From positions 1 to 33,968 of the forward strand of contig CANRJK010000004.1 of NCBI GenBank assembly GCA_947630955.1: a stretch of DNA of 33,968 nucleotides, read 5' to 3'. The notes under the pieces were generated by a model that saw only the letters and a program-made list of their open reading frames with translations, searched no databases and was not told where the DNA came from. The position numbers and the translations under genes were made by a program. The stretch comes from an uncultured Bacilli bacterium. GTDB lineage: Bacteria > Bacillota_I > Bacilli_A > RF39 > UBA660. This document shows, one piece after another, positions 18,007 through 26,695 of the stretch (position 1 is its first letter; every line of letters starts with the position of its first letter).

Positions 18007-18738
18007 TTATTTTGTGGCGTCAGTAAATAAATATTTGCCATCAGAATTTTTAGTAAACTTGTAAGTATATTTACTAAATTTATTTTTATTTTCAATATCG
18101 ATTACATAAAATTGTTCATCAGATAAAGAAGCAATTTCCGTTTCTTTATTTACGTTATTGTAAACTTTTTTACCATCAATAAATCCAGAATATACAATAG
18201 CGTAGTAAAGGTTCCCATCATATTTTATATCTTCGATAAAAGAAATAATTTTAGGTTGTTCACTAGAACAATTTTCTTTAACATAATATATTTTCTTATC
18301 AGCATCATATATAAAGCTTGGACAAACGCCAACCACATTATTATAACTAACATTAGATGTATTAAATGTATCATTCATTTTAGTTTCAACATCTTGAATA
18401 TTAAGATATGATGTTACATCTTCAATCTTTTTCTTTTTTAAATCTTCTTTTTCACTATCAGTTAAATCAATGTTGTTTTCTAGGCTAAAACTACTAATTA
18501 AACCATATAGTAAAATATCTTCATTGTTATAATCACTAGCTTTAAAACTATCTTTTTTATATAATTCAATAGTCTTTGGTAAAGAAGTTAAAGCGATAAC
18601 TTGACTAGTAATAGAATTAATTATATTTTCATCTTTTACAGAACTTAAATTATCTGTTGAAGATGTAGTTTTTCCGCAACCAGTAACTAAAACAATAATT
18701 AAAAATATAAATGCAAAATTTTTAAACTTATTCATCAT
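18007..18738 (-). CDS. Predicted lipoprotein, uncharacterised
   Basis: Signal peptide with lipobox IIVLVTGCGK; no domain recognised. Confidence 0.8.
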   Translation of the reverse strand: MMNKFKNFAFIFLIIVLVTGCGKTTSSTDNLSSVKDENIINSITSQVIALTSLPKTIELYKKDSFKASDYNNEDILLYGLISSFSLENNIDLTDSEKEDLKKKKIEDVTSYLNIQDVETKMNDTFNTSNVSYNNVVGVCPSFIYDADKKIYYVKENCSSEQPKIISFIEDIKYDGNLYYAIVYSGFIDGKKVYNNVNKETEIASLSDEQFYVIDIENKNKFSKYTYKFTKNSDGKYLFTDATK

Positions 18739-18794
18739 TTACCCTCTTTTCTACTTTATACACTAATCATAACATAAAGCGAATAGAAAAGCAA

Positions 18795-19322
18795 TTATTT
18801 TTTTAAAATCATAGGATCGTCATCAATCATATTTTTAAGTATTCTTTTAAATAAATCACTATTTATTTCATCATCTAAATCAACAGTATCATCAAAAAAA
18901 GTTCTTAAATCACCAGTGCTTTTTTCTGGATGAAAACCAATCATAGTAGCATTTGGATAATGTTTCTTATAGTATGGAATTTCATTAAAAGCAACACTTA
19001 AAACAATAACTGGTGCTTGCCCATTATATAAGTCTGCAACCGCAGTTGCTAAAATGGTTGACGTATATCCACTAAAACCATGATCCGTAAAACCAACACT
19101 TTTAATCATGTTACCATCATCACAACTATCAATTAAGTTTAAATTTTGTTGGAAAACTTCATAATCAGTTAATTGATATAAAGAAGATTGGCTAGCTAAC
19201 TGATCATCATTAGTTAATCGAATAGGAATAATAACGTTATATTCGTCTTGCAATTTTTGTAAAAAATTTATTTTTTGTGTATTTTCTTTACCACTTATAA
19301 TAACTATTTTTAATCTATTCAT
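18795..19322 (-). CDS. Uncharacterised protein, 175 aa
   Basis: ORF with AGGAGG RBS; upstream TCGACA-N17-TATAAT promoter-like sequence; no P-loop or known motif seen. Confidence 0.8.
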   Translation of the reverse strand: MNRLKIVIISGKENTQKINFLQKLQDEYNVIIPIRLTNDDQLASQSSLYQLTDYEVFQQNLNLIDSCDDGNMIKSVGFTDHGFSGYTSTILATAVADLYNGQAPVIVLSVAFNEIPYYKKHYPNATMIGFHPEKSTGDLRTFFDDTVDLDDEINSDLFKRILKNMIDDDPMILKK

Positions 19323-19446
19323 AAATAAACCTCCTAAACGTACTTTATTTTATCACTATTTATTAAAAAAATATAGTGTTAAATTAGAAAAAACATTATA
19401 TTCATTATAACATTATACTTACTAATTGTCGAGTTTAAAGTTCAAT

Positions 19447-19475
19447 AAAAAGGATGAATTAATCATCCTTTTTTT
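19447..19475 (-). terminator. Terminator overlapping the spoIVB stop codon
   Basis: AAAAAGGATGA-attaa-TCATCCTTTTT on the + strand; transcribed on -. Confidence 0.75.
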
Positions 19476-20409
19476 CGGCTTCTTCTAACATATTAGTAAT
19501 GAGAATTCCATATCCTCTTTTTGGATCATCTACCACTACATGTGTTACAGCTCCAACAATATATTCATTTTGAATTATTGGTGAGCCACTCATACCTTGA
19601 ACTATTCCACCTACTTCTAATAATTTGGGATCAACAACTCTAAACATTATATTTTTAATAGTATCGTCAGCATCAACTTTCAAAATCTCAATTTCATATT
19701 TTTCTACTTTATTATCTTCCAACTCAGTTAACATATATGCAGTACCTAATTTTATGTCTTTTTTTGTTCCTACTTTATACAATTTAGTCGTATCTATATC
19801 TTCAATATAATCTCCAAATAGTCCTTTATCAGTATTACTATCAATATCACCCATGATTTCATTATTATCAATCGAAGCATTTTTTTCACCAGGACTACCA
19901 TCGTCACTACGTTTTATATCTACTATCTTAGACTCATATATATTACCACCATTACTATCGATAATATTTCCATTAGCAGAATTAATTATTTCATGTCCTA
20001 AAGCTCCAAAAATATTAGAGTTTGGATCAATAAAAGTTAATGTACCAATACCAGCTATGGTATCTTTTAAGTATAATCCAGTTTTACCATTTGTTATTTT
20101 TAAATCACCATTTTTTAATTTACCATTTCTAATGTAACCTATATTAACAGTATCACTACTATTATTAGAAATAGCTTCGGTGAAACTTTCAATATCGATA
20201 TTATTTTGATTATTAACTGAGACAATAATATCCCCTTTTTGAATAAACTGATTAGAATTATCGTAATTACCCATAACAATAATACCATCGCTTTTTAATT
20301 TAATCCCAATATTCGCACCACTCGCTACTATATAATCAGAATAGGCATAAGTATAAATTGGTATAGTTAAAAGAAGCATTAAAAATAAAGGTTTAAAATG
20401 CTTAAACAT
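19459..20409 (-). CDS. spoIVB: SpoIVB-like S55 serine peptidase with PDZ domain
   Basis: Signal anchor, PDZ-like region (FIQKGDIIVSVNNQ), GALGHEIIN, VQGMSGSPIIQNEYIVGAVTHVVVDDPKRGYGI. Confidence 0.92.
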   Translation of the reverse strand: MFKHFKPLFLMLLLTIPIYTYAYSDYIVASGANIGIKLKSDGIIVMGNYDNSNQFIQKGDIIVSVNNQNNIDIESFTEAISNNSSDTVNIGYIRNGKLKNGDLKITNGKTGLYLKDTIAGIGTLTFIDPNSNIFGALGHEIINSANGNIIDSNGGNIYESKIVDIKRSDDGSPGEKNASIDNNEIMGDIDSNTDKGLFGDYIEDIDTTKLYKVGTKKDIKLGTAYMLTELEDNKVEKYEIEILKVDADDTIKNIMFRVVDPKLLEVGGIVQGMSGSPIIQNEYIVGAVTHVVVDDPKRGYGILITNMLEEAEKKDD

Positions 20410-20435
20410 AACTCTCCTTTTATAGGTTACATAAT

Positions 20436-20464
20436 TAGTATGAATATGCTTTTTTATTTTATAC
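20436..20464 (-). promoter_or_regulatory. Candidate sigma-G-type promoter of spoIVB
   Basis: - strand: GTATA (20464-20460)-N17-CATACTA (20442-20436), 26 nt upstream of the ATG with an AAAGGAGAG RBS between. Confidence 0.5.
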
Positions 20465-20472
20465 TAACTAAA

Positions 20473-20500
20473 AATAATATTGCTTTAACACAATATTATT
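20473..20500 (-). terminator. Terminator downstream of the sortase gene
   Basis: AATAATATTG-ctttaaca-CAATATTATT; U-tract on the - strand transcript. Confidence 0.6.
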
Positions 20501-21961
20501 TTATTTTTTTACATTTTTAACTAATTTAGCCTGAACAACAATACGATTTCCTTTATAATCTTTACAAGTTGATAAAGTTAAAAATTTATCTTTAGTTGTA
20601 ACTTTAGTATTAAAGTTATAAATACTTCTTGATAACATTTTATTTATCCATTTTGAGAATGAAGCTTCGTTTTCAAAATTATGAGTTAAATAATAAGCCT
20701 CAGCTGGAACAACATAAATGGAAAAAATTTTCCATAAAGTATTATTTGTTGGGGTTGCCAATTTTATAATATGATTATCAGCATTTTTATACCAAGATGG
20801 TGATAGCGTTTTTTCTAGACTTCCAAACATAACTTGATCAGTACGGCCATGACCATAAATAACCGTGTTGCGTTTGAAATTTTTAAAGTCTGAACGATAA
20901 TCACCATAAATCCAGCCAGCAACATTAGATTTACGATTGAAAGAGTGATTTAGATAAAAACTATTATCGCTACTTTGAACAACAGGATAATTAACATTTG
21001 TGTTGTTAACATATATCCAAGCTACTGTATCCTTATTAGTAGCTTTTAATTTAGTAAAATTAACATTAACCATTGGAACATTTATGTAATTCCAATAATC
21101 ATCGCCATATTTATTTTTCTTCGTTACTTTTGGGGCGGTTTTATCATCAGCTACCGTATATTTTTCTTCTGGTTCTGATGGTGTTGGTTGCTCAGTTTCA
21201 GTTTCTTCTGGTTCTACTAGTGCTTCTTCAATAATATTATCTATTTCATTCTGTGTTTCTTCACCAGTTTTCTTCCACTCTTTTAACATTCCAAGACAAC
21301 TAACAAACCCAATAACACAAACAACAATAATAACCATATAAATATTTAAAATACGATTATTAAATAAAAAGTCGATTGGAGATTTACGATGAGCTTCATT
21401 TGATTTTTTTATACTTTCATAAACGATATCTTTGTTACTTTTATTATCTAACCAGTTTTGTGAAAGAAAAACATCATTAGCTTTTTCTTCATTTGATCGA
21501 AGTAAATCATTCAAAGTTGTTTTACGATACTTACCATTTAGTTTTTTTATGGTATTAGTTACTTCAAACATTGCTTTTTTATCAAAGATAAAACGAGCAT
21601 TACTATCAGTCATTTGTTTAATATAAGGATCATTGATAATTTTTTCGAATTGATAAATTATTTCTAAAATTTCATCTGAATCTGTAATATTACCTGTTCT
21701 AATTTTATAATTAACAGTATTTACAAAAGTATCCAAAATAACTTTGGTATTAAAAGTAGAAGCATTTTGATATTTAGGAAAAAGATGAACTAATTTTTCT
21801 AGCGAAACATATGTTACACGATCATGAACAATATTTTGCTTTAAATAAATTATCTTTTTACTATCAACAGCTACAAAGAAAGAAAAAACATTATCAGTAA
21901 ATTGAATACTTTTTATCATTACACATTCTTCTTTTTGATAAATAATTGCCTTCTTCATCAT
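20501..21961 (-). CDS. Class B sortase with a long N-terminal cytosolic extension
   Basis: VAWIYVNNTNVNYPVVQSSDNSFYLNHSFN, VIYGHGRTDQVMFGSL, FLTLSTCKDYKGNRIVVQAKLV; single TM at about aa 205-225. Confidence 0.9.
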   Translation of the reverse strand: MMKKAIIYQKEECVMIKSIQFTDNVFSFFVAVDSKKIIYLKQNIVHDRVTYVSLEKLVHLFPKYQNASTFNTKVILDTFVNTVNYKIRTGNITDSDEILEIIYQFEKIINDPYIKQMTDSNARFIFDKKAMFEVTNTIKKLNGKYRKTTLNDLLRSNEEKANDVFLSQNWLDNKSNKDIVYESIKKSNEAHRKSPIDFLFNNRILNIYMVIIVVCVIGFVSCLGMLKEWKKTGEETQNEIDNIIEEALVEPEETETEQPTPSEPEEKYTVADDKTAPKVTKKNKYGDDYWNYINVPMVNVNFTKLKATNKDTVAWIYVNNTNVNYPVVQSSDNSFYLNHSFNRKSNVAGWIYGDYRSDFKNFKRNTVIYGHGRTDQVMFGSLEKTLSPSWYKNADNHIIKLATPTNNTLWKIFSIYVVPAEAYYLTHNFENEASFSKWINKMLSRSIYNFNTKVTTKDKFLTLSTCKDYKGNRIVVQAKLVKNVKK

Positions 21962-22005
21962 GATCCTCCTTATTTAATAATTGTACCATAAAAAGGGAAT
22001 AAAAA

Positions 22006-22024
22006 AAAGAGCAAAAGCTCTTTC
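22006..22024 (-). terminator. Terminator at the end of the adhesin gene
   Basis: AAAGAGC-tttt-GCTCTTT plus T-run on the - strand. Confidence 0.8.
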
Positions 22025-23823
22025 TAAGCATGTTGTTTATTTAATTTAAAGATACTGAATCCAGCTAAAGCTACTGTTCCAATTAAGCCAGCAACAATAA
22101 GCGTTAAATTCATATCAGCTGTAACTGGAATTGGTGAATTGTACATAACAACCGTTTTTTCAACGCCACCATCAGCTTTTACTTCAAATTCGATAACTTC
22201 ATCACTAATACCATAACCAGCAGGTGATTTTGTTTCAATTAAAACATATTTACCTTCTTTTAAATCACTTAAATAGTGAGGTGAAGTTGTAGAAATCCAC
22301 TCATCAATAACTTTTCCAGTTGCATCTTTAACAACTAATTTAGCACCTGGTAATTCTTTTTTAGTAGTAACATCTTGTTTACTTATCTTAATTAAAGTAT
22401 TATCAGGAATTGGTGTATTATACATAACAACTGGTTTTTCAATACCACCATCTTTTTCAACGGTAAATGTAACTGTTTCAGTTGATAATAAATAACCTTC
22501 TGGAGCAATAGTCTCACTTAATGTATATTTACCTGGTGTTAATGTTTGAATGTAGTGAGGTGAAGTTGTAGAATCCCATTCATCTACTACTTTACCAAGT
22601 GCATCTTTTAAAACTAAGTGAGCACCAGCTAATTCAGCTTTTGTAGTAATATCTTGTTTGCTTATCTTTACTTTGGTTGGATTTTTTGAGTTAACTACTT
22701 TAACATCAATAGTTTGACCTGCTTTTGTTGTTACATTAATATTTGAAGATTTAATATATCCAGCAGGAGCAGATTCCTCAATAACAGTATAAGTACCTAA
22801 TGCTAAATTATTAATAACATAAGGGTTATTTGAATCAGTAGTTGTCCAAGTTGCAACTACATTACCAGCTGAGTTTTTAACTGTTAATTTAACACCAGCT
22901 AATTTAACTTCCGTACCTGTTGAATTATCTACTTTTGTTATTCTTAAAGAACCTTTTGGAACAACGTTTGTAGAAGTTTCAGCTGATACTGGAACTGATG
23001 AATTATACATCAAAGCAACATTTTGAACACTAGCACTACCAGCTGTATAACGATATATTTTTTTCATTGTACCAGCTGATGATACTTTGACTTTCATTGT
23101 AACACTAGAAGTTACTTTACTTACAGGAACAGAAACATAAAATTTCTTACCTAAATTAAGTTTAACACCACTATCTTTTTGTGAACCATCAACAACAATC
23201 TTTGTTCCTGCTGGGGCATTTACTAAAGAAACAGTAGCACTACTATAACCTTGTCCTCCTAATGTCATTGTATTACTTACATAAGATTTTCCATCACTAG
23301 ATAATTTCATAGAACCACCACTAGTAACTGAAATCTTTGGTGTAGAAATATTATAAGTTCTTGCTTTATTATATAACTTAATTGCACCACTACCAAGATG
23401 TCCATTAGCGTTTAGACTACTTGTTTTTAATGTTCCTTGAGCTAACCAAATAGCTAACTGTGTAACATAATATTTTTCATCATCAGAATAACCACTACCA
23501 ATGACACTTGTATTCCATACGCCACCATATCCATTATTTAATATGTAAATTAAACTTGGAGTAGTAACTTCTCCATCTAATTTTAATTTTGATTTTTCAG
23601 CTGGTGCACTTAAAACTTTGTTAAGGCAATAAGCTATTCTTGTTCCTGCTGATGTATCAACGTATTTAAATGATGTACCTGCTCCAATGTACTTATCGAC
23701 ACCATTTAAAACTCTTTTATGGAAAGTAACAGTTTGATCAACGGCCGAAACATTACTTATGCTTACAATGGCTAAGAAAGTTATCAAAAATAAACTAAAT
23801 ATTTTTTTTATCTTTTTCATCAT
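22024..23823 (-). CDS. Cell-wall-anchored thioester-domain adhesin with Cna-B/SpaA repeats
   Basis: Start corrected to ATG 23823 (GGAGGAG RBS; MMKKIKKIFSLFLITFLAIVSISNVSA signal peptide). AYCLN and VTQLAIW thioester-domain signature, three Cna-B-like repeats, C-terminal IPVTAD-hydrophobic-KLNKQHA sorting region. Confidence 0.9.
   Translation of the reverse strand: MMKKIKKIFSLFLITFLAIVSISNVSAVDQTVTFHKRVLNGVDKYIGAGTSFKYVDTSAGTRIAYCLNKVLSAPAEKSKLKLDGEVTTPSLIYILNNGYGGVWNTSVIGSGYSDDEKYYVTQLAIWLAQGTLKTSSLNANGHLGSGAIKLYNKARTYNISTPKISVTSGGSMKLSSDGKSYVSNTMTLGGQGYSSATVSLVNAPAGTKIVVDGSQKDSGVKLNLGKKFYVSVPVSKVTSSVTMKVKVSSAGTMKKIYRYTAGSASVQNVALMYNSSVPVSAETSTNVVPKGSLRITKVDNSTGTEVKLAGVKLTVKNSAGNVVATWTTTDSNNPYVINNLALGTYTVIEESAPAGYIKSSNINVTTKAGQTIDVKVVNSKNPTKVKISKQDITTKAELAGAHLVLKDALGKVVDEWDSTTSPHYIQTLTPGKYTLSETIAPEGYLLSTETVTFTVEKDGGIEKPVVMYNTPIPDNTLIKISKQDVTTKKELPGAKLVVKDATGKVIDEWISTTSPHYLSDLKEGKYVLIETKSPAGYGISDEVIEFEVKADGGVEKTVVMYNSPIPVTADMNLTLIVAGLIGTVALAGFSIFKLNKQHA
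22115..22685 (-). repeat. Tandem Cna-B coding repeats (two closely related ~280 bp units)
   Basis: KISKQD[IV]TTK.EL.GA.LV.KDA.GKV.DEW.STTSPHY..L..GKY.L.ET..P.GY repeated; DNA segments around 22277 and 22556 share 'agtgaggtgaagttgtagaa'. Confidence 0.85.
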
Positions 23824-23848
23824 AAATCTCCTCCACATCAATACAACG

Positions 23849-23877
23849 ATAATACCACAAAAATCCTTATTTGTCAA
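23849..23877 (-). promoter_or_regulatory. Sigma-A promoter of the adhesin gene
   Basis: - strand: TTGACA (23877-23872)-N17-TATTAT (23854-23849), upstream of the GGAGGAG RBS. Confidence 0.8.
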
Positions 23878-23895
23878 TGTAACACAAAAGTTACA
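23878..23895. promoter_or_regulatory. Perfect inverted repeat TGTAAC-N6-GTTACA abutting the -35 of the adhesin promoter
   Basis: TGTAACACAAAAGTTACA read directly; ends one base from the TTGACA box. Confidence 0.6.
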
Positions 23896-23919
23896 AGCTA
23901 ACAACCATTTATGATATTT

Positions 23920-24147
23920 CTAATCTTCAACTTTAAAATCTTCTTCTTGACCTTCTTCATTGATAATTTTATTAACTTGTTTTTCAATATTTTTTAATTT
24001 ATCATCACATTCTTTAACTAATTTCATCGCTTTAGTATATTTTTCAATTGATTCATCTAGATTAATTTCACCTGATTCTAACTCGTTAATAATTTTTTCT
24101 AGTTCTTTAATCTTATCTTCAAATTTTATCTCTTTTTCTTTGCTCAT
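23920..24147 (-). CDS. xseB: Exodeoxyribonuclease VII small subunit
   Basis: FEDKIKELEKIINELESGEINLDESIEKYTKAMKLVKECDDKLKNIE. Confidence 0.95.
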   Translation of the reverse strand: MSKEKEIKFEDKIKELEKIINELESGEINLDESIEKYTKAMKLVKECDDKLKNIEKQVNKIINEEGQEEDFKVED

Positions 24148-25444
24148 TACGTTTCTCCTCTACTATATTAATGATTTTCGCATCAATTTTCCCATCGATT
24201 AACTGAATTTTAATATCATCATTCTTTTTTAACTTAGTTACAGAATTAAGAATTTTGTCATTAGTATCTAAAGTAATACTATAACCCCTTTTTAAAACAT
24301 GAATTGGACTTACTAACTCTAATTTTTCAATCAACGAATTTAAATAAGTTATTTTCTCTTTATAAAGTAATTTAGGATTATTTAAAATATAACTATTTTT
24401 TAAATAATCTATTTTTTTATGATAATTATCTAATTTATTAGTTACTAGATTAGATAATTTATCGATGATAACATCTAGTTTTTGTTTTTTATTATCATAC
24501 ATAATCATCGGACTTTTAATAACAAAAGATCCTTTTAACGAATCTAAAACAAGTCTTTGATAATTTATATTTTTTTGAATAGCTTCCTTAGATCTTATTT
24601 TAAGTTGTTCTAAATAAGTTATTAAATCACTTAAATTAGGAACAGCTAACTCAGCTGCCCCAGTTGGAGTTGGAGCTCTTAAGTCAGCTACAAAATCAGC
24701 TATTGTGAAATCAATTTCATGACCAACAGCGCTAATGATTGGAATTTTCGAATTAAAAATAGCACGGGCAACTATTTCTTCATTAAAAGCCCATAAATCT
24801 TCAATCGAACCACCACCACGACCAACAATTAAAACATCCAAATTATATGCTTGAGCCTGATTAATTTTCGATACAATATCGCAAGCTGCATATTCGCCTT
24901 GAACTAAACAAGGAAATAAATAAGTTTCACATATCGGATAGCGTCTTTTAATAGTTGAAATAATATCTTTAATGGCTGCTCCAGTTTTGGCAGTTACAAT
25001 CCCAATTCGGTTGGGATATCTAGGAATTGGTTTTTTATATTTTTTATCAAACAATCCTTGTTTTTCTAAATCAGCTTTTAGTTTTTCATAAGCTAAGTAT
25101 AAATTACCTAACCCATCTTCTTGCATATCTTCAACATAAATTTGATAACTACCCGTTGCCTCATAAACACTAATTCGTCCAGTAACCAAAACTTTAGCAC
25201 CATCTACTGGTACAAAATTTAATTTTTTTGCATAACTAGAAAACATTATAGCGCTAATACGGCTATTTTCATCTTTTAAAGAAAAATACAAATGCCCAGT
25301 TGTATGTCCTTTAAAATTAGATATTTCCCCTTTTAAAAAAACAGTTCTTAAATGTTCATTACGATCAAATTGATTTTTTAGATATCTATTTATAACAGAA
25401 ACGGTTAAATATTTATTCGAATTATTCATTATCTTCCTTTTCAT
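24119..25444 (-). CDS. xseA: Exodeoxyribonuclease VII large subunit
   Basis: VFLKGEISNFKGHTTGHLYFSLKDENSRISAIMF, GIVTAKTGAAIKDI, IVGRGGGSIEDLWAFNEEIVARAIFNS, PTPTGAAELAVP. Confidence 0.96.
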   Translation of the reverse strand: MKRKIMNNSNKYLTVSVINRYLKNQFDRNEHLRTVFLKGEISNFKGHTTGHLYFSLKDENSRISAIMFSSYAKKLNFVPVDGAKVLVTGRISVYEATGSYQIYVEDMQEDGLGNLYLAYEKLKADLEKQGLFDKKYKKPIPRYPNRIGIVTAKTGAAIKDIISTIKRRYPICETYLFPCLVQGEYAACDIVSKINQAQAYNLDVLIVGRGGGSIEDLWAFNEEIVARAIFNSKIPIISAVGHEIDFTIADFVADLRAPTPTGAAELAVPNLSDLITYLEQLKIRSKEAIQKNINYQRLVLDSLKGSFVIKSPMIMYDNKKQKLDVIIDKLSNLVTNKLDNYHKKIDYLKNSYILNNPKLLYKEKITYLNSLIEKLELVSPIHVLKRGYSITLDTNDKILNSVTKLKKNDDIKIQLIDGKIDAKIINIVEEKRNEQRKRDKI

Positions 25445-25835
25445 GATAAATTTTATCTAAAACACCATTAATCATTTTTCGAACATCATCATCACTATAA
25501 AGCTTAGCTAAATCAACTGCCTCATTAATAGCCACAATATCTGGTGTATCCGTATATAAAAGCTCATATATTCCTAAACGTAAAATAGCTTGGTCAGTAA
25601 ATCCTAAACGATCAATTGTCCATTTATTTAAAAAAGTATTAGCTTTTGCATCTATTTGTTCTATATGCGTTGTTACACCATAAACACAATCTTTTACAAA
25701 ATCATTATCGATATCTAACACTTCTTTTATAATATCATCAACATCATAAGCAATTCGATTATTTTTATATACGTTAATTTGATATAAGATTGTCATAATT
25801 TTTTTTCTTAATTCACTACGAGTCATCTGTTTCAC
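25422..25835 (-). CDS. nusB: Transcription antitermination factor NusB
   Basis: MTRSELRKKIMTILYQINVY...RLGFTDQAILRLGIYELLYTDTPDIVAINEAVDLAKLY. Confidence 0.94.
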   Translation of the reverse strand: MKQMTRSELRKKIMTILYQINVYKNNRIAYDVDDIIKEVLDIDNDFVKDCVYGVTTHIEQIDAKANTFLNKWTIDRLGFTDQAILRLGIYELLYTDTPDIVAINEAVDLAKLYSDDDVRKMINGVLDKIYHEKEDNE

Positions 25836-25892
25836 ATAACCACCACCATCATTTTATCATAAACAAGGGAAAAGTTAAAGATTCTTATAAAC

Positions 25893-25922
25893 AAAAAAAT
25901 TTGATTTTAATTCAAATTTTTT
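25893..25922 (-). terminator. Terminator downstream of the 135-aa membrane protein
   Basis: AAAAAATTTGA-ttttaat-TCAAATTTTTT stem-loop. Confidence 0.65.
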
Positions 25923-26330
25923 CTACTTTAAAATAGCATTTAAACTATTTCTAATACTTTCTAACTCAACGAATTTTTTATTTCGAATTTTACGATCACG
26001 GTCTAAAGTTTTAATTAATTTATATACCATCCAAATAAAAGAAACCAAAATAAAGATAATACCTAAAACATAATCATTAGTCACAAGTAAGTATATACCA
26101 ATACAAAGAATAACAAAGGCAAAAACAAGTGTAATTAAGATAGTCATGTTATTATGATATTCATTTTCTAATGTTGTTATTTTTGTTTTCAAATAATCAA
26201 TTTGTTCTTGTTTTGTCATCTTTAGTTTATCCATTTGATCAACGATATTATTATAAACTATTTCATTTTTATTTTTTTCATCACCACTAATAGCGATATT
26301 TAAGATATCTTTTTCCATAAAACCTCCCAC
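25923..26330 (-). CDS. Uncharacterised coiled-coil / two-TM protein
   Basis: Coiled-coil-like N-terminus, two hydrophobic segments around aa 58-105; likely start MEKDILNIAIS. Confidence 0.75.
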   Translation of the reverse strand: MGGFMEKDILNIAISGDEKNKNEIVYNNIVDQMDKLKMTKQEQIDYLKTKITTLENEYHNNMTILITLVFAFVILCIGIYLLVTNDYVLGIIFILVSFIWMVYKLIKTLDRDRKIRNKKFVELESIRNSLNAILK

Positions 26331-26371
26331 GAATAATGCTATTCTAACACAAAATCTTTAATTTGTATAGA

Positions 26372-26695
26372 TTATTCTGTAATAAATTTAGATAAAAAAG
26401 AAAAGGCTTTAGTTAAAATATTACTCATAACATTGCTTACGGTATAAGAAAATTTTTTACCCGTATCAGCTATTTTATTATTATAATCAGTCTTTTCTTC
26501 CTGAATATAATCTTCAACATCAACTTTTTTCCCATCTTTAACATCCTGTTCAAATTTTAAAATTTGATCTTGAGTTAAAGTCATTTTCTTATAGTTTTGA
26601 TATTCATAATATCCAGATACACTAGAAAAATATAATGTTAAATAAGTAATTAGTAATAAACTAAAAAGAATTTTTAAAATATTATTTTTTTTCAT
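26372..26695 (-). CDS. Uncharacterised 107-aa exported/membrane-anchored protein coupled to spoIIP
   Basis: Start overlaps the end of spoIIP by 14 nt; N-terminal TM; MTLTQDQILKFEQDVKDGKKVDVEDYIQEEKTDYNNKIADTGKKFSYTVSNVMS. Confidence 0.75.
   Translation of the reverse strand: MKKNNILKILFSLLLITYLTLYFSSVSGYYEYQNYKKMTLTQDQILKFEQDVKDGKKVDVEDYIQEEKTDYNNKIADTGKKFSYTVSNVMSNILTKAFSFLSKFITE

Noticed and set aside
19625-20137. + strand ORFs (19625-19810, 19853-20137) antisense to spoIVB
   Set aside because: Overlap conserved spoIVB coding sequence.
21432-21626. + strand ORF antisense to the sortase N-terminal domain
   Set aside because: No RBS or family; overlaps a well-formed ORF.
23960-24202. + strand ORF antisense to xseB/xseA
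   Set aside because: Overlaps conserved exonuclease VII subunits.
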